A stretch of 34,110 nucleotides of DNA. Source: Roseofilum halophilum BLCC-M91. Lineage in GTDB: Bacteria; Cyanobacteriota; Cyanobacteriia; Cyanobacteriales; Desertifilaceae. Below, piece after piece: positions 1 to 9,090 of this stretch. How positions within the stretch are numbered: the stretch's first letter is position 1; each line of letters begins with the position of its first letter. Location: positions 1 through 34,110 of the forward strand of contig NZ_JAQPOK010000059.1 of NCBI RefSeq assembly GCF_030068445.1. The letters run 5' to 3'. Under the pieces are notes generated by a model. That model saw only the letters and a list, made by a program, of their open reading frames with translations. It had not been told where the DNA came from and made no database searches. Made by a program: the position numbers and the translations under genes.

Positions 1-1
1 C

Positions 2-106
2 CACAAACAATCATTGTGGAGTCCTAGCTATTTTGCTATTTCTGTTGGCGGTGCGCCGTTGGAAGTATTAAAAGAGTATATTAAAAATCAAGAAAAGCCG
101 TCCTAA
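2..106 (+). CDS. tnpA: IS200/IS605-family transposase TnpA, C-terminal fragment (5' end outside window)
   Basis: Partial gene, open from the window edge to TAA at 104-106; 34 residues are visible. They contain WSPSYFAISVGGAPLEVLK, which I recognise as the C-terminal signature of the small Y1 (HUH) transposases of IS200/IS605 elements. These act as dimers on single-stranded DNA, and this tail carries the last helix. The stop codon lies inside a perfect hairpin (98-114), as expected where tnpA runs into the right end of the element. The catalytic HUH and tyrosine motifs are outside the window, so activity cannot be judged. The family call is from recall of the conserved tail, not from a search. 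Confidence 0.8.
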   Translation, partial: HKQSLWSPSYFAISVGGAPLEVLKEYIKNQEKPS

Positions 107-114
107 AAGGACGG
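98..114. repeat. Right-end hairpin of the IS200/IS605 element
   Basis: Perfect stem CCGTCCT / AGGACGG with an AAA loop, overlapping the tnpA stop codon and followed by GGGCTTGTATCCC. IS200/IS605 ends are recognised as subterminal hairpins, so this is probably the transposase-binding right end. A similar hairpin lies at 33940-33958 near the other window edge. It could also stop transcription, but there is no U-run. Confidence 0.65.
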
Positions 115-140
115 GGCTTGTATCCCATTATTTTCGGTCA

Positions 141-168
141 ATTACCCATTACCGCGCGTAGCGCTATA
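141..168 (-). repeat. Composite repeat (palindrome plus heptamers), copy 1, forming the 3' end of larC
   Basis: Reverse-complement copy of the element also seen at 13715-13744 and 14363-14421: a TATAGCG palindromic core followed by GGTAATG/GGTAAT heptamers. It covers the last codons and the stop codon of larC (residues YSATRGNG). The heptamer periodicity matches what is known as STRR repeats in cyanobacteria. Confidence 0.65.
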
Positions 169-1368
169 GGTCGATCGCGCTAATTCGAGGGCGGTTTGAT
201 AGACCTGTCGCCAGGGGAGGTGGTGTTGGCGGGCGAGTTGGGCACAGTCTTCGTATTCGGGTTGTAGATTAGAGAGTTGGTCGCCTTGCCAGGCTAATTT
301 AACCTGAACCGAGCCATAGGGCGTTTGTAGGGTGCGGAGTTCTCGACGCAAAATCGATCGCTCTTGGAGAGTGCGGCGAATGCCTAATGTGGTGGTTTCT
401 CGGAATAATAGGGTTTCACAGGCTGTTATTTGAGCGGGTGGACAGATGACGGTTAAGAGTATACCGAGGCGGGATTTTTTCATGGTGATGGGTTGGGTAA
501 ATACATCTAAGGCTCCGAGAGCAAAGAGTTGATCGAAACAATAGCCGATCGCCTGGGGACTGAGGTCATCGATCTGCGTCTCCAGCACCGCGATCTGTTC
601 CAAACCTTGCTGCTCGGTTGGGAAACCCACCCACAAGCGTACCAAATTCGGGAGCGGTAACCGGGCTGATCCGGCTCCTAATCCGACCCGCTCCAGCCCC
701 ATGGAGGGCACAGAACCAAACTTTGTGGCTAATGTGGTAGCGATCGCCGCCCCCGTAGGAGTCACTAACTCCCGCTCAATGCCATTACTGTAAACCGGAA
801 CCTGGGCCATCTCCCACAACTTCAACACCGCCGGAGCAGGAACCGGTAAAATGCCATGGGCAGCTTTTACCGTACCCCCTCCCGTGGGTAGGGCCGAACA
901 AAACAGGCGATCGATCCCTAACCACTCCAACCCCAAACAAGTGCCCACAATATCCACCAGAGCATCTGTTGCCCCCACCTCATGGAAATGTACCCGCTCC
1001 GGTTCAATGCCATGAACCGCCGCTTCTGCTAAAGCCAAACGGTGAAAAATAGCTAAACTGCGCTCTTCCACCCGTGGCGGCAGTTGAGCATTCTTAATCA
1101 TCTCTACAATTTCCGGTAAATGGCGGCTGCCGTGGTGACGATCGCGATCGTGAGGGTGAGGAGAATGGTTGAGATCTACATGAACTTTAATGCCCACTTG
1201 GCCGTGATGGGTCACCCTTTCCTGGCGTAACTGATACTCATCCTCGATTTGTAAGGATTTTAATTGCTCTTGCAGGTATTCTAGAGGAACTCCTGCATCC
1301 ACCAAAGCACCCAAACACATATCACCGGCTAAACCGGTGGGACAATCAAGATACCCTATTTTATTCAT
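142..1368 (-). CDS. larC: LarC, nickel-pincer cofactor biosynthesis protein
   Basis: 408 residues, the usual length for the LarC (former DUF111) family. LarC is the CTP-dependent nickel insertase that finishes the nickel-pincer nucleotide cofactor of lactate racemase and related epimerases. The N-terminus [18 protein letters not shown] matches the family's DCxxGxxGDM opening. A His-rich stretch ([12 protein letters not shown], about residues 68-80) and [16 protein letters not shown] (about 128-143) are typical. The protein is one uninterrupted frame; some lactobacilli make it by programmed frameshift. larB and larE are not in this window. The start is ATG at 1368, 17 bp from the divergent YciO-like gene. 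The last eight residues lie in a dispersed repeat. Confidence 0.9.
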   Translation of the reverse strand: MNKIGYLDCPTGLAGDMCLGALVDAGVPLEYLQEQLKSLQIEDEYQLRQERVTHHGQVGIKVHVDLNHSPHPHDRDRHHGSRHLPEIVEMIKNAQLPPRVEERSLAIFHRLALAEAAVHGIEPERVHFHEVGATDALVDIVGTCLGLEWLGIDRLFCSALPTGGGTVKAAHGILPVPAPAVLKLWEMAQVPVYSNGIERELVTPTGAAIATTLATKFGSVPSMGLERVGLGAGSARLPLPNLVRLWVGFPTEQQGLEQIAVLETQIDDLSPQAIGYCFDQLFALGALDVFTQPITMKKSRLGILLTVICPPAQITACETLLFRETTTLGIRRTLQERSILRRELRTLQTPYGSVQVKLAWQGDQLSNLQPEYEDCAQLARQHHLPWRQVYQTALELARSTYSATRGNG

Positions 1369-1385
1369 TCATCTACCCCCAACTT

Positions 1386-2051
1386 ATGGCAATTCTATAT
1401 ACCCTACATCCGGAAACACCGCAACAGCGAACCCTGCAAGAGATCAAAGAGGCTCTTCAAGATGGAGCGGTGATGTTATATCCAACCGATACCGTGTATG
1501 CGATCGGTTGCGATCTGAGTGTTAAATCAGGCATCGAGCGCGTCCGACGGATTAAACAACTCTCTAATGATAAACCCTTAACCTTCCTCTGTTCCTCCCT
1601 CTCCAATGTGGCCAGCTATGCCACAGTCAGTGATGTGGCTTATCGAATTATGAAGCGCTTAATCCCCGGCCCCTATACCTTTTTACTGCCTGCAACCAAG
1701 GAGGTTCCCCGGTTGGTGATGTCTCCCAAACGGCGAACGACTGGAATTCGAGTGCCTGATAATCCCATTTGCTTAGGTCTGTTGGAGGCATTAGAGAATC
1801 CCATTATCTCGACCTCCGCGCATTTGGTGGGAGATGAGGAAATGTCCGCGAGTCCGAGCGCTCCCGAATATACCTCGACCCAAGAACTCTTCGATCGCCT
1901 CGATAAACTGGTGGATATCATCATTGACGATGGTTTACCCGTCCAGTCAGACGTTTCCACCGTTTTGGATTTAACGTCAATGGAACCAAAAGTTGTGCGT
2001 GAAGGTCTGGGATGGGAAGCAGCATCGGATTGGGTGTCCGACGCAGGTTAG
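1386..2051 (+). CDS. YciO/YrdC/Sua5-family protein (putative threonylcarbamoyl-AMP synthase)
   Basis: 221 residues. Sua5/TsaC enzymes make threonylcarbamoyl-AMP from threonine, bicarbonate and ATP for the t6A37 modification of tRNA. The protein has PTDTVYAIGCD (about 33-43), GPYTFLLPATKEVPR (about 98-112), GIRVPDNP (about 124-131) and ISTSAH (about 143-148). The TKEVPR segment, and STSAH instead of the TsaC STSAN, point to the YciO branch, whose physiological role is less certain than that of TsaC or Sua5. There is no C-terminal Sua5 domain. ATG at 1386 gives the family-typical N-terminus. A hairpin follows at 2059-2085. Confidence 0.85.
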   Translation: MAILYTLHPETPQQRTLQEIKEALQDGAVMLYPTDTVYAIGCDLSVKSGIERVRRIKQLSNDKPLTFLCSSLSNVASYATVSDVAYRIMKRLIPGPYTFLLPATKEVPRLVMSPKRRTTGIRVPDNPICLGLLEALENPIISTSAHLVGDEEMSASPSAPEYTSTQELFDRLDKLVDIIIDDGLPVQSDVSTVLDLTSMEPKVVREGLGWEAASDWVSDAG

Positions 2052-2451
2052 TCTAGAGGATCATCACCCCTAGGGTGGGATGATCTTCCTAGGGTTTAAG
2101 GAATCAGGGAATCTCAGAGGCATCTACCCCACACCAGTTTTTAGCCACTCCTGCAATTGTCTACTGAGGCATTCTCTAGGGGGTTTGCTGCTCTACCCCC
2201 GAATTAGGGAATTGAAAATGGCTTAAAGTCTAGCGTTGACAAAGGTTTGGACGATCGCCCTTCAAGGTGCGATCGCCAAGTCTTCCCCTGCGCTCTTGTT
2301 GTGGGGTGGATCTGCACAGATCAAAGAGTGCCACAGCAGCACCCCTTTATTTTCTGAGGGACACCTACAGTCAGAGTATAGACAGCGCGAAGGATTCCAC
2401 CCGAAACGGTGTCATCACTGGAGTGCATTCAACCCAAAGGAGATTGAAATT
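2052..2451 (+). promoter_or_regulatory. 400-bp gene-free leader upstream of hetZ
   Basis: No convincing gene was found here. An open TTG-initiated extension from 2236 runs in frame into hetZ, but it has no ribosome-binding site and an unlikely composition. GGGGGT (2179-2184) and ACCCCC (2195-2200) form an inverted repeat. G/C-rich inverted repeats bind HetR at some heterocyst-gene promoters, but a match here is only inferred. The leader ends with AAGGAG (2437-2442), 9 nt before ATG 2452. Confidence 0.4.
2059..2085 (+). terminator. Hairpin downstream of the YciO-like gene
   Basis: GATCATC pairs with GATGATC, with an inner CCC/GGG, starting 8 bp after the stop codon. Only TTCCT follows, so it is a weak intrinsic-terminator candidate. 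Confidence 0.4.
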
Positions 2452-3690
2452 ATGAATACCAAGTCCAGCCATTCTGCTACCCTTAAATCCAACCCTTCTT
2501 TAACACCTGTTAACTCTTGTGCAACGGCAAGCGCCCAACTTCCGGAGTCTTCTGAACCGGTGATGGATGTGGAGGCTCTACAAGAGTTGATTAGCCGCGA
2601 GCTTCGCAGTGCGATGCAGATTAGCTGTCGCTCCATTCGGGGGGTATCTGAACGGATGGCGCGGGAAGTCGAACGCATTTGCCAAAAGAGCGATCGCATT
2701 CAAAAATCGGGAATCATTGAATCTTGGCAACGGACTCTAGCCCATAACCGGATTGAAAAATGCTTGCAATACTACAAACTTGGCTCCCGTCAAGGTCGGA
2801 GTGAACTGCACAGCAATCTGAGTGTAATGGTCTATCGCCATGTGGCTAAAACTAGCGCTCGATTAGGATTTAAGGCTCGCTATAGTTTGATTGAAGACTT
2901 CATGCAAGGCTTTTATGTGGAAACCCTGAAAGCGTTCCGTCGGGAAAATGAAGTGGCGGAAAAGTATAGCCCCCGCACCCGCTTAGAATTGGCTGAGTAC
3001 ATGGCGTTTACGGAACAATATGCGAAGCGACGCATTCATTTACCCGGTGGCATTTCCCAACGGTTGATTGTTCTCAGGGCGCAAGGGTTTTCTCGCCGTC
3101 AACCTCAAGAGATGTCGGTAGATATGGAAATGGCTGTAGAATCGGGCAAGACGGAAGAGGCGCAAATGTACAGCCGCGATCCTGCTTTGCATCAAATTCG
3201 GGAGAAAATGGTGGCTGGTGCGATCGATCCTTCGGAGTCGGTACTGCGCGATCGCGTGATTCGGGAATTAATGGAGTATCTCCAATCTCAAGAACAATTT
3301 GATTGTATTGATTACCTCAATCTCAAGCTGCAAGATTTCTCGGCTACTGAAATTGATGAAACCCTGGGCTTAACCCCTCGCCAACGGGACTATCTGCAAC
3401 AACGGTTTAAGTACCATGTGGAAAAATTCTCCCGCTTCCATAACTGGCATTTGGTTCACCAATGGCTGGGTGCGGATCTCGATCAAAATTTGGGTATGGC
3501 TCCCGCTCAATGGGAAGAGTTCTTTAATCAATTGGCTCCCGAACAGCAACAACTGTTCCAACTCAAGCAAGCTAGAGTTGAGGATGCTCAAATTGCCACT
3601 ACCATCGGCTGTACCCCCAAACAATTACAAAAGCGCTGGAATAAATTACTGGAATTGGCTTGGAAAGTCCGTAATCAGGCGAACTCCTAA
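2452..3690 (+). CDS. hetZ: HetZ-type regulator (heterocyst differentiation protein family)
   Basis: 412 residues from ATG 2452, chosen because AAGGAG lies 9 nt upstream. The protein resembles HetZ, an early regulator of heterocyst commitment in Anabaena that also occurs in many filamentous species lacking heterocysts. Recognised segments, in residues from M2452, are CLQYYKLGSRQGRSELHS (about 103-120), QGFYVETLKAFRRE and LTPRQRDYLQQRFKYH (about 305-320). The C-terminal half is sigma-like in look: two blocks, LTPRQRDY and CTPKQLQKRWNK, resemble helix-turn-helix regions. No other het or pat genes are in the window. A strong compound hairpin follows the gene, so it is probably monocistronic. The family call is from memory of the sequence pattern. 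Confidence 0.75.
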   Translation: MNTKSSHSATLKSNPSLTPVNSCATASAQLPESSEPVMDVEALQELISRELRSAMQISCRSIRGVSERMAREVERICQKSDRIQKSGIIESWQRTLAHNRIEKCLQYYKLGSRQGRSELHSNLSVMVYRHVAKTSARLGFKARYSLIEDFMQGFYVETLKAFRRENEVAEKYSPRTRLELAEYMAFTEQYAKRRIHLPGGISQRLIVLRAQGFSRRQPQEMSVDMEMAVESGKTEEAQMYSRDPALHQIREKMVAGAIDPSESVLRDRVIRELMEYLQSQEQFDCIDYLNLKLQDFSATEIDETLGLTPRQRDYLQQRFKYHVEKFSRFHNWHLVHQWLGADLDQNLGMAPAQWEEFFNQLAPEQQQLFQLKQARVEDAQIATTIGCTPKQLQKRWNKLLELAWKVRNQANS

Positions 3691-3718
3691 TGGGAACAGC
3701 AGGGTTAGGACTTGAGAA

Positions 3719-3771
3719 AGGGGATCTTGATTTCAGAGTGTTCACCTCGAACACTATCCCCTCCCCTTTTT
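3719..3771 (+). terminator. Compound terminator after hetZ
   Basis: An inner perfect stem AGTGTTC/GAACACT (3737-3755, loop ACCTC) sits within an outer stem AGGGGAT (3719-3725) / ATCCCCT (3756-3762). It is followed by CCCC and a T-run (3767-3771). This is the clearest intrinsic terminator in the window. It also argues against the kinase start at 3776, only 5 bp beyond the T-run. Confidence 0.75.
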
Positions 3772-3850
3772 CACTATGGTAGTATTGAGGATTAAATCTT
3801 TATGCATACCATCAACCCATCCTTTTGTTTTATCCCCTTCAAACCCGCTC

Positions 3851-6649
3851 ATGGCAGGGAAACTAAAAAATCCTTTATTTCCAGAATCTAAACAAGTACC
3901 GCTTGGTTGGGTTCTGATTGTTCCATTTCTGATCCAGATTTTTGCCGCAGTGGGTTTAACCGGTTGGTTGTCTCTGCGTAATGGTGAACGTGCGGTTAAA
4001 CAGGTGACGGCGCAACTGCGAAATGAACTAACTGCTCGTATTGTGCAACATCTGGACACCTATCTGCAAACGCCTGCTCTGATTAATCAGATTAATGCTC
4101 AGGCGATCGCCAACAACCAACTCGCTCCGGGCGATCTCGATGGGGTTCGTACCCATTTATGGCAGCAAATTCAACTGTTTCCGAATATCGCTCAAATTGG
4201 ATTTTCGACCCCCAATGGCTATTTTCAGGCCGTTCAGCAGACGTTGAGTCCCCCAGGGTTTCAGTGGATCGTCAGCGATCCCAACACTCCCGAATCCCTA
4301 ACACTCTATACCCTAGATGCCCAAGGAAATCCCCAACAATCCTCCACGTTTTCTTCTTATGGCGATCCTCGTCAGTCAGAGTGGTATCAAGAAGCACTCG
4401 ATCGAGAGGCTCCGGTTTGGACAAAGCAGCAAATGTTCGATCCCAGTCAGTCCCCAGAATTCATCCTCAATGCGAGCAAGGCTTTATATTTGGGCGATGG
4501 GGAAATAGGAGCCGTCCTCAAAACGAGCCTGAGTCTATCTCGAATTAGTGATTTTTTACAAGGGCTACACATTGGGCGATCGGGACAAACCTTCATTCTC
4601 GATAGTCAAGGCTATTTAATTGCCAGCTCATTATCAGAGCGATCGCCCCAAAAGTCAACCGAAACCCCCTTTCCCATTGCCGCACAACAGAGTCCCAATG
4701 CTCTGATTCGATTAACCATCAAATCGCTACAATCAGAATTAGGCAATATTGAAACCCTTAAGCAACCTCATCAACTCAGTTTTTTATTTAAACATCAACG
4801 GCACTTTGTCCAAGTTACACCCATCGAGCAGAATCAAGAACTCGATTGGTTAATTGTCGTGATCGTCCCCGATTCAGACTTTATGGGGGTCATCTATGAA
4901 AATATCCGCAATACCATTTTACTCTGTTTTGTTGCCCTGATGGTGGCCGCTATTCTAGGATTAGTCACAGCCCGTTGGATCTCTAAACCGATTCTCAAGT
5001 TAATTCAAGCCTTGGAATCCATTTCCGCCGGGAACTTAGATCAAACCCTCGATTGGCAAGAATCTCGCTTACCTAAAATTTATGAACTAGAAATTTTATC
5101 CCGTTCCTTTAATCAAATGGCCGCTCGATTTCAGCGCTCCTACGAAGAACTCGAAATTCGGGTACAATTGCGGACATTTGAACTCAAAGAAGCCAAAGAA
5201 ACAGCCGATGCTGCCAACTCAGCTAAAAGCGAATTTTTAGCCAACATGAGCCATGAGTTACGCACCCCCCTGAATGGCATTCTCGGATATACTCAAATCC
5301 TCAAACGCTCCCAAAATATCCCCGAAAAAGAACAAGATGGAATTGAAATCATTCATCAGTGTGCAACGCACTTGCTTACCCTGATTAATGATATCCTAGA
5401 TCTGTCTAAAATTGAAGCCAGAAAACTAGAAATTCATCCCTCAGACATGAATTTTAGGACATTTTTGGAAGGAGTTGCTGAAATCTGTCGGATTCGTGCC
5501 GATCAAAAAGGGATTCACTTTAACTATGTTCCCGATCCAGATTTACCCAAAAGCATCCATGGGGATGAAAAACGCATTCGCCAAGTTTTAATTAATTTAT
5601 TAGGCAATGCCATTAAGTTTACCGATACGGGAGGAGTTTCATTTGAGATCAAAAATTTAGAGGAAATCCAGCAAGAAGAGCAGATTTTACATAAAATTCG
5701 TTTTGAAATTCAAGATAGTGGCATTGGTATTCCCTCAGAAAAACTCGATGCAATTTTCCTCCCCTTTGAACAAGTAGGAGAGGTCTCTAGACAAGCGGCT
5801 GGAACCGGTTTAGGATTAGCCATTAGCCAAAAAATTGTAGCCATGATGGGCAGCGAGATTCAAGTCGAAAGTGAAGTCGGTCAAGGCAGTTTATTCTTTT
5901 TTGATTTAGAGTTACCCGAAGTGTTACAATATCAAGAAGAGATGATGACTCTGCCGACCGAAAAAATTGTTAGCTTTGAAGGACTAGAAAATGCGAAAAT
6001 TATGGTTGTTGACGATCATTGGGAAAATCCATCCATTATTAAGAATCTTCTAGAACCGATGGGATTTACAGTCGCACAAGCAAATCAAGGTCAAGAAGCC
6101 CTGGAACTCCTGCCTGTATTTACCCCAAATTTGATCATTACCGATTTAGAAATGCCGATCATGAATGGCATTGAGTTAATTAAAGCAGTGCGATCCCATG
6201 AAGACTGGAAACAGTTACCCATTCTTGTTTCTTCTGGGCGCGTTTTTGAAGCCGATCGCAACCGTTCTTTAGAAGTGGGGGCGAATGCATTTTTGCCCAA
6301 ACCATTAGACACGAATCGTCTTCTAGAACAGATTCAAATTTGCTTAAATTTGCAATGGATTACGCAACAGCCATCCGCAGAAAATCTTGCCGTTCCTATT
6401 GCTTCTGATGCTTCTGATTCTCTGTTAGTTCCCGATCGAGAAAACTTGGCAGAGTTATATCGCTTGGCAATGGAAGGAAATCTGAAGAAAATCCAAAAGA
6501 AAGTGAATACACTAGCCGAAGTCGATCCGAATCTTAGTCCATTCTGCGAGCAAGTGAATCGACTGGCAAAAAGTTTTAAGGAAAAAGAACTTCTAGAATT
6601 AATTGAAACTCATTATCAGAGCCTCAGAGGAGAAAGCCATGAGCTATAG
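3851..6649 (+). CDS. Membrane hybrid sensor histidine kinase (Cache-HAMP-HisKA-HATPase-REC)
   Basis: 932 residues from ATG 3851. An upstream in-frame ATG at 3776 would add 25 residues but lies directly behind a terminator. The order is: membrane helix at about 17-43, an extracytoplasmic sensor of some 300 residues resembling a double Cache domain, a second helix (about 354-378), HAMP (about 376-430), and HisKA with phospho-acceptor His468 in [12 protein letters not shown]. The HATPase has [17 protein letters not shown] and [10 protein letters not shown] receiver domain follows with Asp765 in IITDLEMP, then a helical tail of about 80 residues that could be Hpt-like, although no clear Hpt histidine motif was identified. 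It probably senses a small ligand outside the membrane and relays phosphate to the next gene, whose start overlaps by 11 bp. The ligand is unknown. Confidence 0.9.
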   Translation: MAGKLKNPLFPESKQVPLGWVLIVPFLIQIFAAVGLTGWLSLRNGERAVKQVTAQLRNELTARIVQHLDTYLQTPALINQINAQAIANNQLAPGDLDGVRTHLWQQIQLFPNIAQIGFSTPNGYFQAVQQTLSPPGFQWIVSDPNTPESLTLYTLDAQGNPQQSSTFSSYGDPRQSEWYQEALDREAPVWTKQQMFDPSQSPEFILNASKALYLGDGEIGAVLKTSLSLSRISDFLQGLHIGRSGQTFILDSQGYLIASSLSERSPQKSTETPFPIAAQQSPNALIRLTIKSLQSELGNIETLKQPHQLSFLFKHQRHFVQVTPIEQNQELDWLIVVIVPDSDFMGVIYENIRNTILLCFVALMVAAILGLVTARWISKPILKLIQALESISAGNLDQTLDWQESRLPKIYELEILSRSFNQMAARFQRSYEELEIRVQLRTFELKEAKETADAANSAKSEFLANMSHELRTPLNGILGYTQILKRSQNIPEKEQDGIEIIHQCATHLLTLINDILDLSKIEARKLEIHPSDMNFRTFLEGVAEICRIRADQKGIHFNYVPDPDLPKSIHGDEKRIRQVLINLLGNAIKFTDTGGVSFEIKNLEEIQQEEQILHKIRFEIQDSGIGIPSEKLDAIFLPFEQVGEVSRQAAGTGLGLAISQKIVAMMGSEIQVESEVGQGSLFFFDLELPEVLQYQEEMMTLPTEKIVSFEGLENAKIMVVDDHWENPSIIKNLLEPMGFTVAQANQGQEALELLPVFTPNLIITDLEMPIMNGIELIKAVRSHEDWKQLPILVSSGRVFEADRNRSLEVGANAFLPKPLDTNRLLEQIQICLNLQWITQQPSAENLAVPIASDASDSLLVPDRENLAELYRLAMEGNLKKIQKKVNTLAEVDPNLSPFCEQVNRLAKSFKEKELLELIETHYQSLRGESHEL

Positions 6650-8033
6650 CGATTCGGAATCGAATGTTATTTTAATTGTGGATGACAATCCCAATAACTT
6701 AGCGGTTTTGTCGGATTTTCTCGATGAATCGGGATTTGAAGTTAGGGTAGCGAGGGACGGAGAAAGTGCTTTAGAAAAAGTTAACTATGCTCCTCCAGAT
6801 TTAATCTTGTTAGATGTGATGATGCCGGGAATTGATGGATTTGAAGCCTGCAAGCGTTTAAAGTCAAACCTAGACACGGAAGAAATTCCGATTATTTTTA
6901 TGACGGCTTTATCTGATACGGTGGATAAGGTGAAAGGCCTGGAATTGGGGGCAGTTGATTATATTACTAAGCCCTTCTCCCAAGAAGAAGTGCTTGCCAG
7001 GGTAAGGCTGCATTTGAGGCTGAGGAAAATGGCCCAAAAGTTAGCCCAACAAAACCAATTGCTCAAGCAAGAGATCGAAGAAAAAAATAGAGCCGAGGCA
7101 GCCTTGCAAGCCTTGACTCAAGAGTTAGAACAACGGGTAAACGATCGCACGGCTGAGTTGCAACAGGCAATGACAGATTTACAAGATGCTCAGGTGCAGT
7201 TGGTACAAAATGAAAAAATGTCTACGTTGGGTCAATTGGTGGCGGGGGTTGCCCATGAAATTAATAATCCGGTGGGGTTTATTATGGGGAATTTAAGCCA
7301 TGCACAGGAGTATCTTCAGGATATTATTGAGCATCTGAGCTTGTATCAAAGCCATTATCCGGAACCCGATCCCGAAATTCAGGATCATTATGAAGATATA
7401 GAATTGGATTTTTTGCTCAAGGATTTGCCGGATTTAATTTCGTCGATGCATGAAGGGACGGATCGGATTCGTAATATTAGTCAATCCTTGAGGACGTTTT
7501 CGCGATCGGATACAACCAGTAAGGTAAGTAGTAATATTCATGAGGGGATTGATAGCACGCTGCTAATTTTGAAACATCGATTAAAAGCGACGGAGGAGCG
7601 GCCGGCGATCGCCATTATCAAAGAATATGGAGATATTCCGGAAGTTCCCTGCTATCCGGGGCAACTGAACCAGGTGTTTATGAATTTGCTCGCTAATGCC
7701 ATTGATGCCTTAGACGAATCCAATCAGGGACGCACCTTCCAAGAAATTGAAGCCAACCCGAACCAAATAACGATTCAAACCCAACTGTCGCCTTCACAAA
7801 CGGAAGTGATTATTAACATTGTTGATAATGGTAAGGGGATTCCCGAAGAGATCCAGAATAAAATCTTCGATCATCTCTATACCACCAAAGCCTCTGGACA
7901 GGGCACGGGTTTGGGGCTATCGATTAGTCGCCAGATCGTGGAAGAGAAACATGGGGGAAAAATCAGTTGCCATTCAGGGAGCGAAACAGAATTTTATCGC
8001 GGCTCCGTATTTACGATTACCTTACCCATCTGA
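6639..8033 (+). CDS. Response regulator-histidine kinase fusion (REC-coiled coil-HisKA-HATPase)
   Basis: 464 residues from ATG 6639, preceded by GAGGAG (6627-6632) with a 6-nt spacer. The start lies inside the end of the upstream kinase gene, so translation is probably coupled. The order is: N-terminal receiver (about 8-125, phospho-acceptor Asp59 in LLDVMMPG), a coiled coil (about 130-195), a HisKA region of the HEINNP type with His206, then a HATPase with NLLANAIDAL, DNGKGIP and GTGLGLSIS. There is no membrane segment and no DNA-binding output. The receiver probably takes phosphate from the upstream hybrid kinase and controls this protein's own kinase activity, giving a relay whose final output lies elsewhere. 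An in-frame TTG or ATG further upstream (from 6603) is unlikely, given the ribosome-binding site. Confidence 0.88.
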   Translation: MSYSDSESNVILIVDDNPNNLAVLSDFLDESGFEVRVARDGESALEKVNYAPPDLILLDVMMPGIDGFEACKRLKSNLDTEEIPIIFMTALSDTVDKVKGLELGAVDYITKPFSQEEVLARVRLHLRLRKMAQKLAQQNQLLKQEIEEKNRAEAALQALTQELEQRVNDRTAELQQAMTDLQDAQVQLVQNEKMSTLGQLVAGVAHEINNPVGFIMGNLSHAQEYLQDIIEHLSLYQSHYPEPDPEIQDHYEDIELDFLLKDLPDLISSMHEGTDRIRNISQSLRTFSRSDTTSKVSSNIHEGIDSTLLILKHRLKATEERPAIAIIKEYGDIPEVPCYPGQLNQVFMNLLANAIDALDESNQGRTFQEIEANPNQITIQTQLSPSQTEVIINIVDNGKGIPEEIQNKIFDHLYTTKASGQGTGLGLSISRQIVEEKHGGKISCHSGSETEFYRGSVFTITLPI

Positions 8034-8088
8034 TCCCCGATTCGCTATGGTAAAACAGAAGTCTAGCGCGATCTGGAGTTAATGCTTG

Positions 8089-8955
8089 ATGGATTCATCT
8101 TCTGCGTCCTTACCTCCCCTAGAATTGAGTCAATCCCAACAGTGGCAATCCTCCCCTTCTCCCCAAGACCTGGGGATTTCCCTCTTAATCGAAATGGCTC
8201 AACGGGGGGAAATCGATCCCTGGGATGTGCAAGTGATTGATGTGATCGATCGCGTCTTAGAACAGCTAAACTCCCGCGCTGCTACCGATCCCCAAGACCA
8301 GAGTATAAATCGGGCGGACTTATCGGAATCAGGTCAAGTGTTTCTCTACGCCTCCATGCTCGTCCTCTTAAAAGCCCAAAGCCTAGAAGAAGATAGCAAT
8401 GAGCTTTCCCCAGAAGAGTTGGCAGCCGAAATGGAAGACGATAACGAGCCGCCCGATGGTTCTCGTGGGCGTATCCCCTTCCGGCTAGAAAACCAATTGC
8501 GTCGCCGCGCCATTGCTCGACCGATGAAACAGCGACGAGTCACCCTGCAAGAGCTGATGCATCAACTGCAAACCATGAGCCAAACGCTTGCAGACCGCTC
8601 TGGGAAGTCGCCCCGTCGCCGCGCCCTGTCCCGCGCTCAAACGGCCAAAGCCATCCGCCAATTAGCCCATGAAGAAAATTTATCGGAAGTGGCGGAAAAA
8701 TTAGAGAGGTTTTTAAGTCAATATGGAGCCACTGAAGAGGAGCAACCGGAATGGCTGGAGCTGGAACAACTGCTGGTTTCCCATCCCCAATGCGATCGCG
8801 TGGGCACATTCTGGGGCCTGCTCTTGCTCTCAGCCCAATCAAAAGTGGAACTCAAGCAAGAAGAATTCTATCAAGACCTAAAAATCCGGGTCTTGGGCGA
8901 ACTGAGTCCGGCAAATCGGCGTTTTTGCCCAAAAATCGACAGAAAGAAAGGTTAA
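8089..8955 (+). CDS. scpA: ScpA, segregation and condensation protein A (kleisin)
   Basis: 288 residues from ATG 8089. GGAG at 8075-8078 is 10 nt upstream, and an adjacent TTG at 8086 is a less likely start. ScpA is the kleisin bridging the heads of the SMC dimer; with ScpB it forms the bacterial condensin that organises the nucleoid. The family core DLGISLLIEMAQRGEIDPWDVQVIDV is visible at about 23-48, followed by FLYASMLVLLKAQSLE (about 84-99). Acidic and basic linkers follow, then a C-terminal winged-helix region. scpB and smc are not in the window. The next gene is 135 bp away, on the same strand. Confidence 0.9.
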   Translation: MDSSSASLPPLELSQSQQWQSSPSPQDLGISLLIEMAQRGEIDPWDVQVIDVIDRVLEQLNSRAATDPQDQSINRADLSESGQVFLYASMLVLLKAQSLEEDSNELSPEELAAEMEDDNEPPDGSRGRIPFRLENQLRRRAIARPMKQRRVTLQELMHQLQTMSQTLADRSGKSPRRRALSRAQTAKAIRQLAHEENLSEVAEKLERFLSQYGATEEEQPEWLELEQLLVSHPQCDRVGTFWGLLLLSAQSKVELKQEEFYQDLKIRVLGELSPANRRFCPKIDRKKG

Positions 8956-9090
8956 GGAGTAAAATCACTGATAACCTATATATATATGGATCAGGTTGTT
9001 ATAGAGTTCCAAGACCCGATCGGTTCATTCTGATGAGGTGATTGGAACACCCGTAGTAATCAAAAACCTGTGGTTGAGGAATAGATAATT

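Noticed and set aside
2236-2451. 72-residue N-terminal extension of HetZ from TTG
   Set aside because: No ribosome-binding site, atypical composition, and a clear AAGGAG directly before ATG 2452.
3776-3850. 25-residue N-terminal extension of the hybrid kinase
   Set aside because: It begins 5 bp after a strong terminator's T-run and has no ribosome-binding site. It is kept only as an alternative start.
8956-9090. AT-rich palindrome (TATATATATA) before the pyrophosphorylase gene as a riboswitch
   Set aside because: Only a short imperfect stem (AACCT/AGGTT with a bulge); no known aptamer pattern seen.
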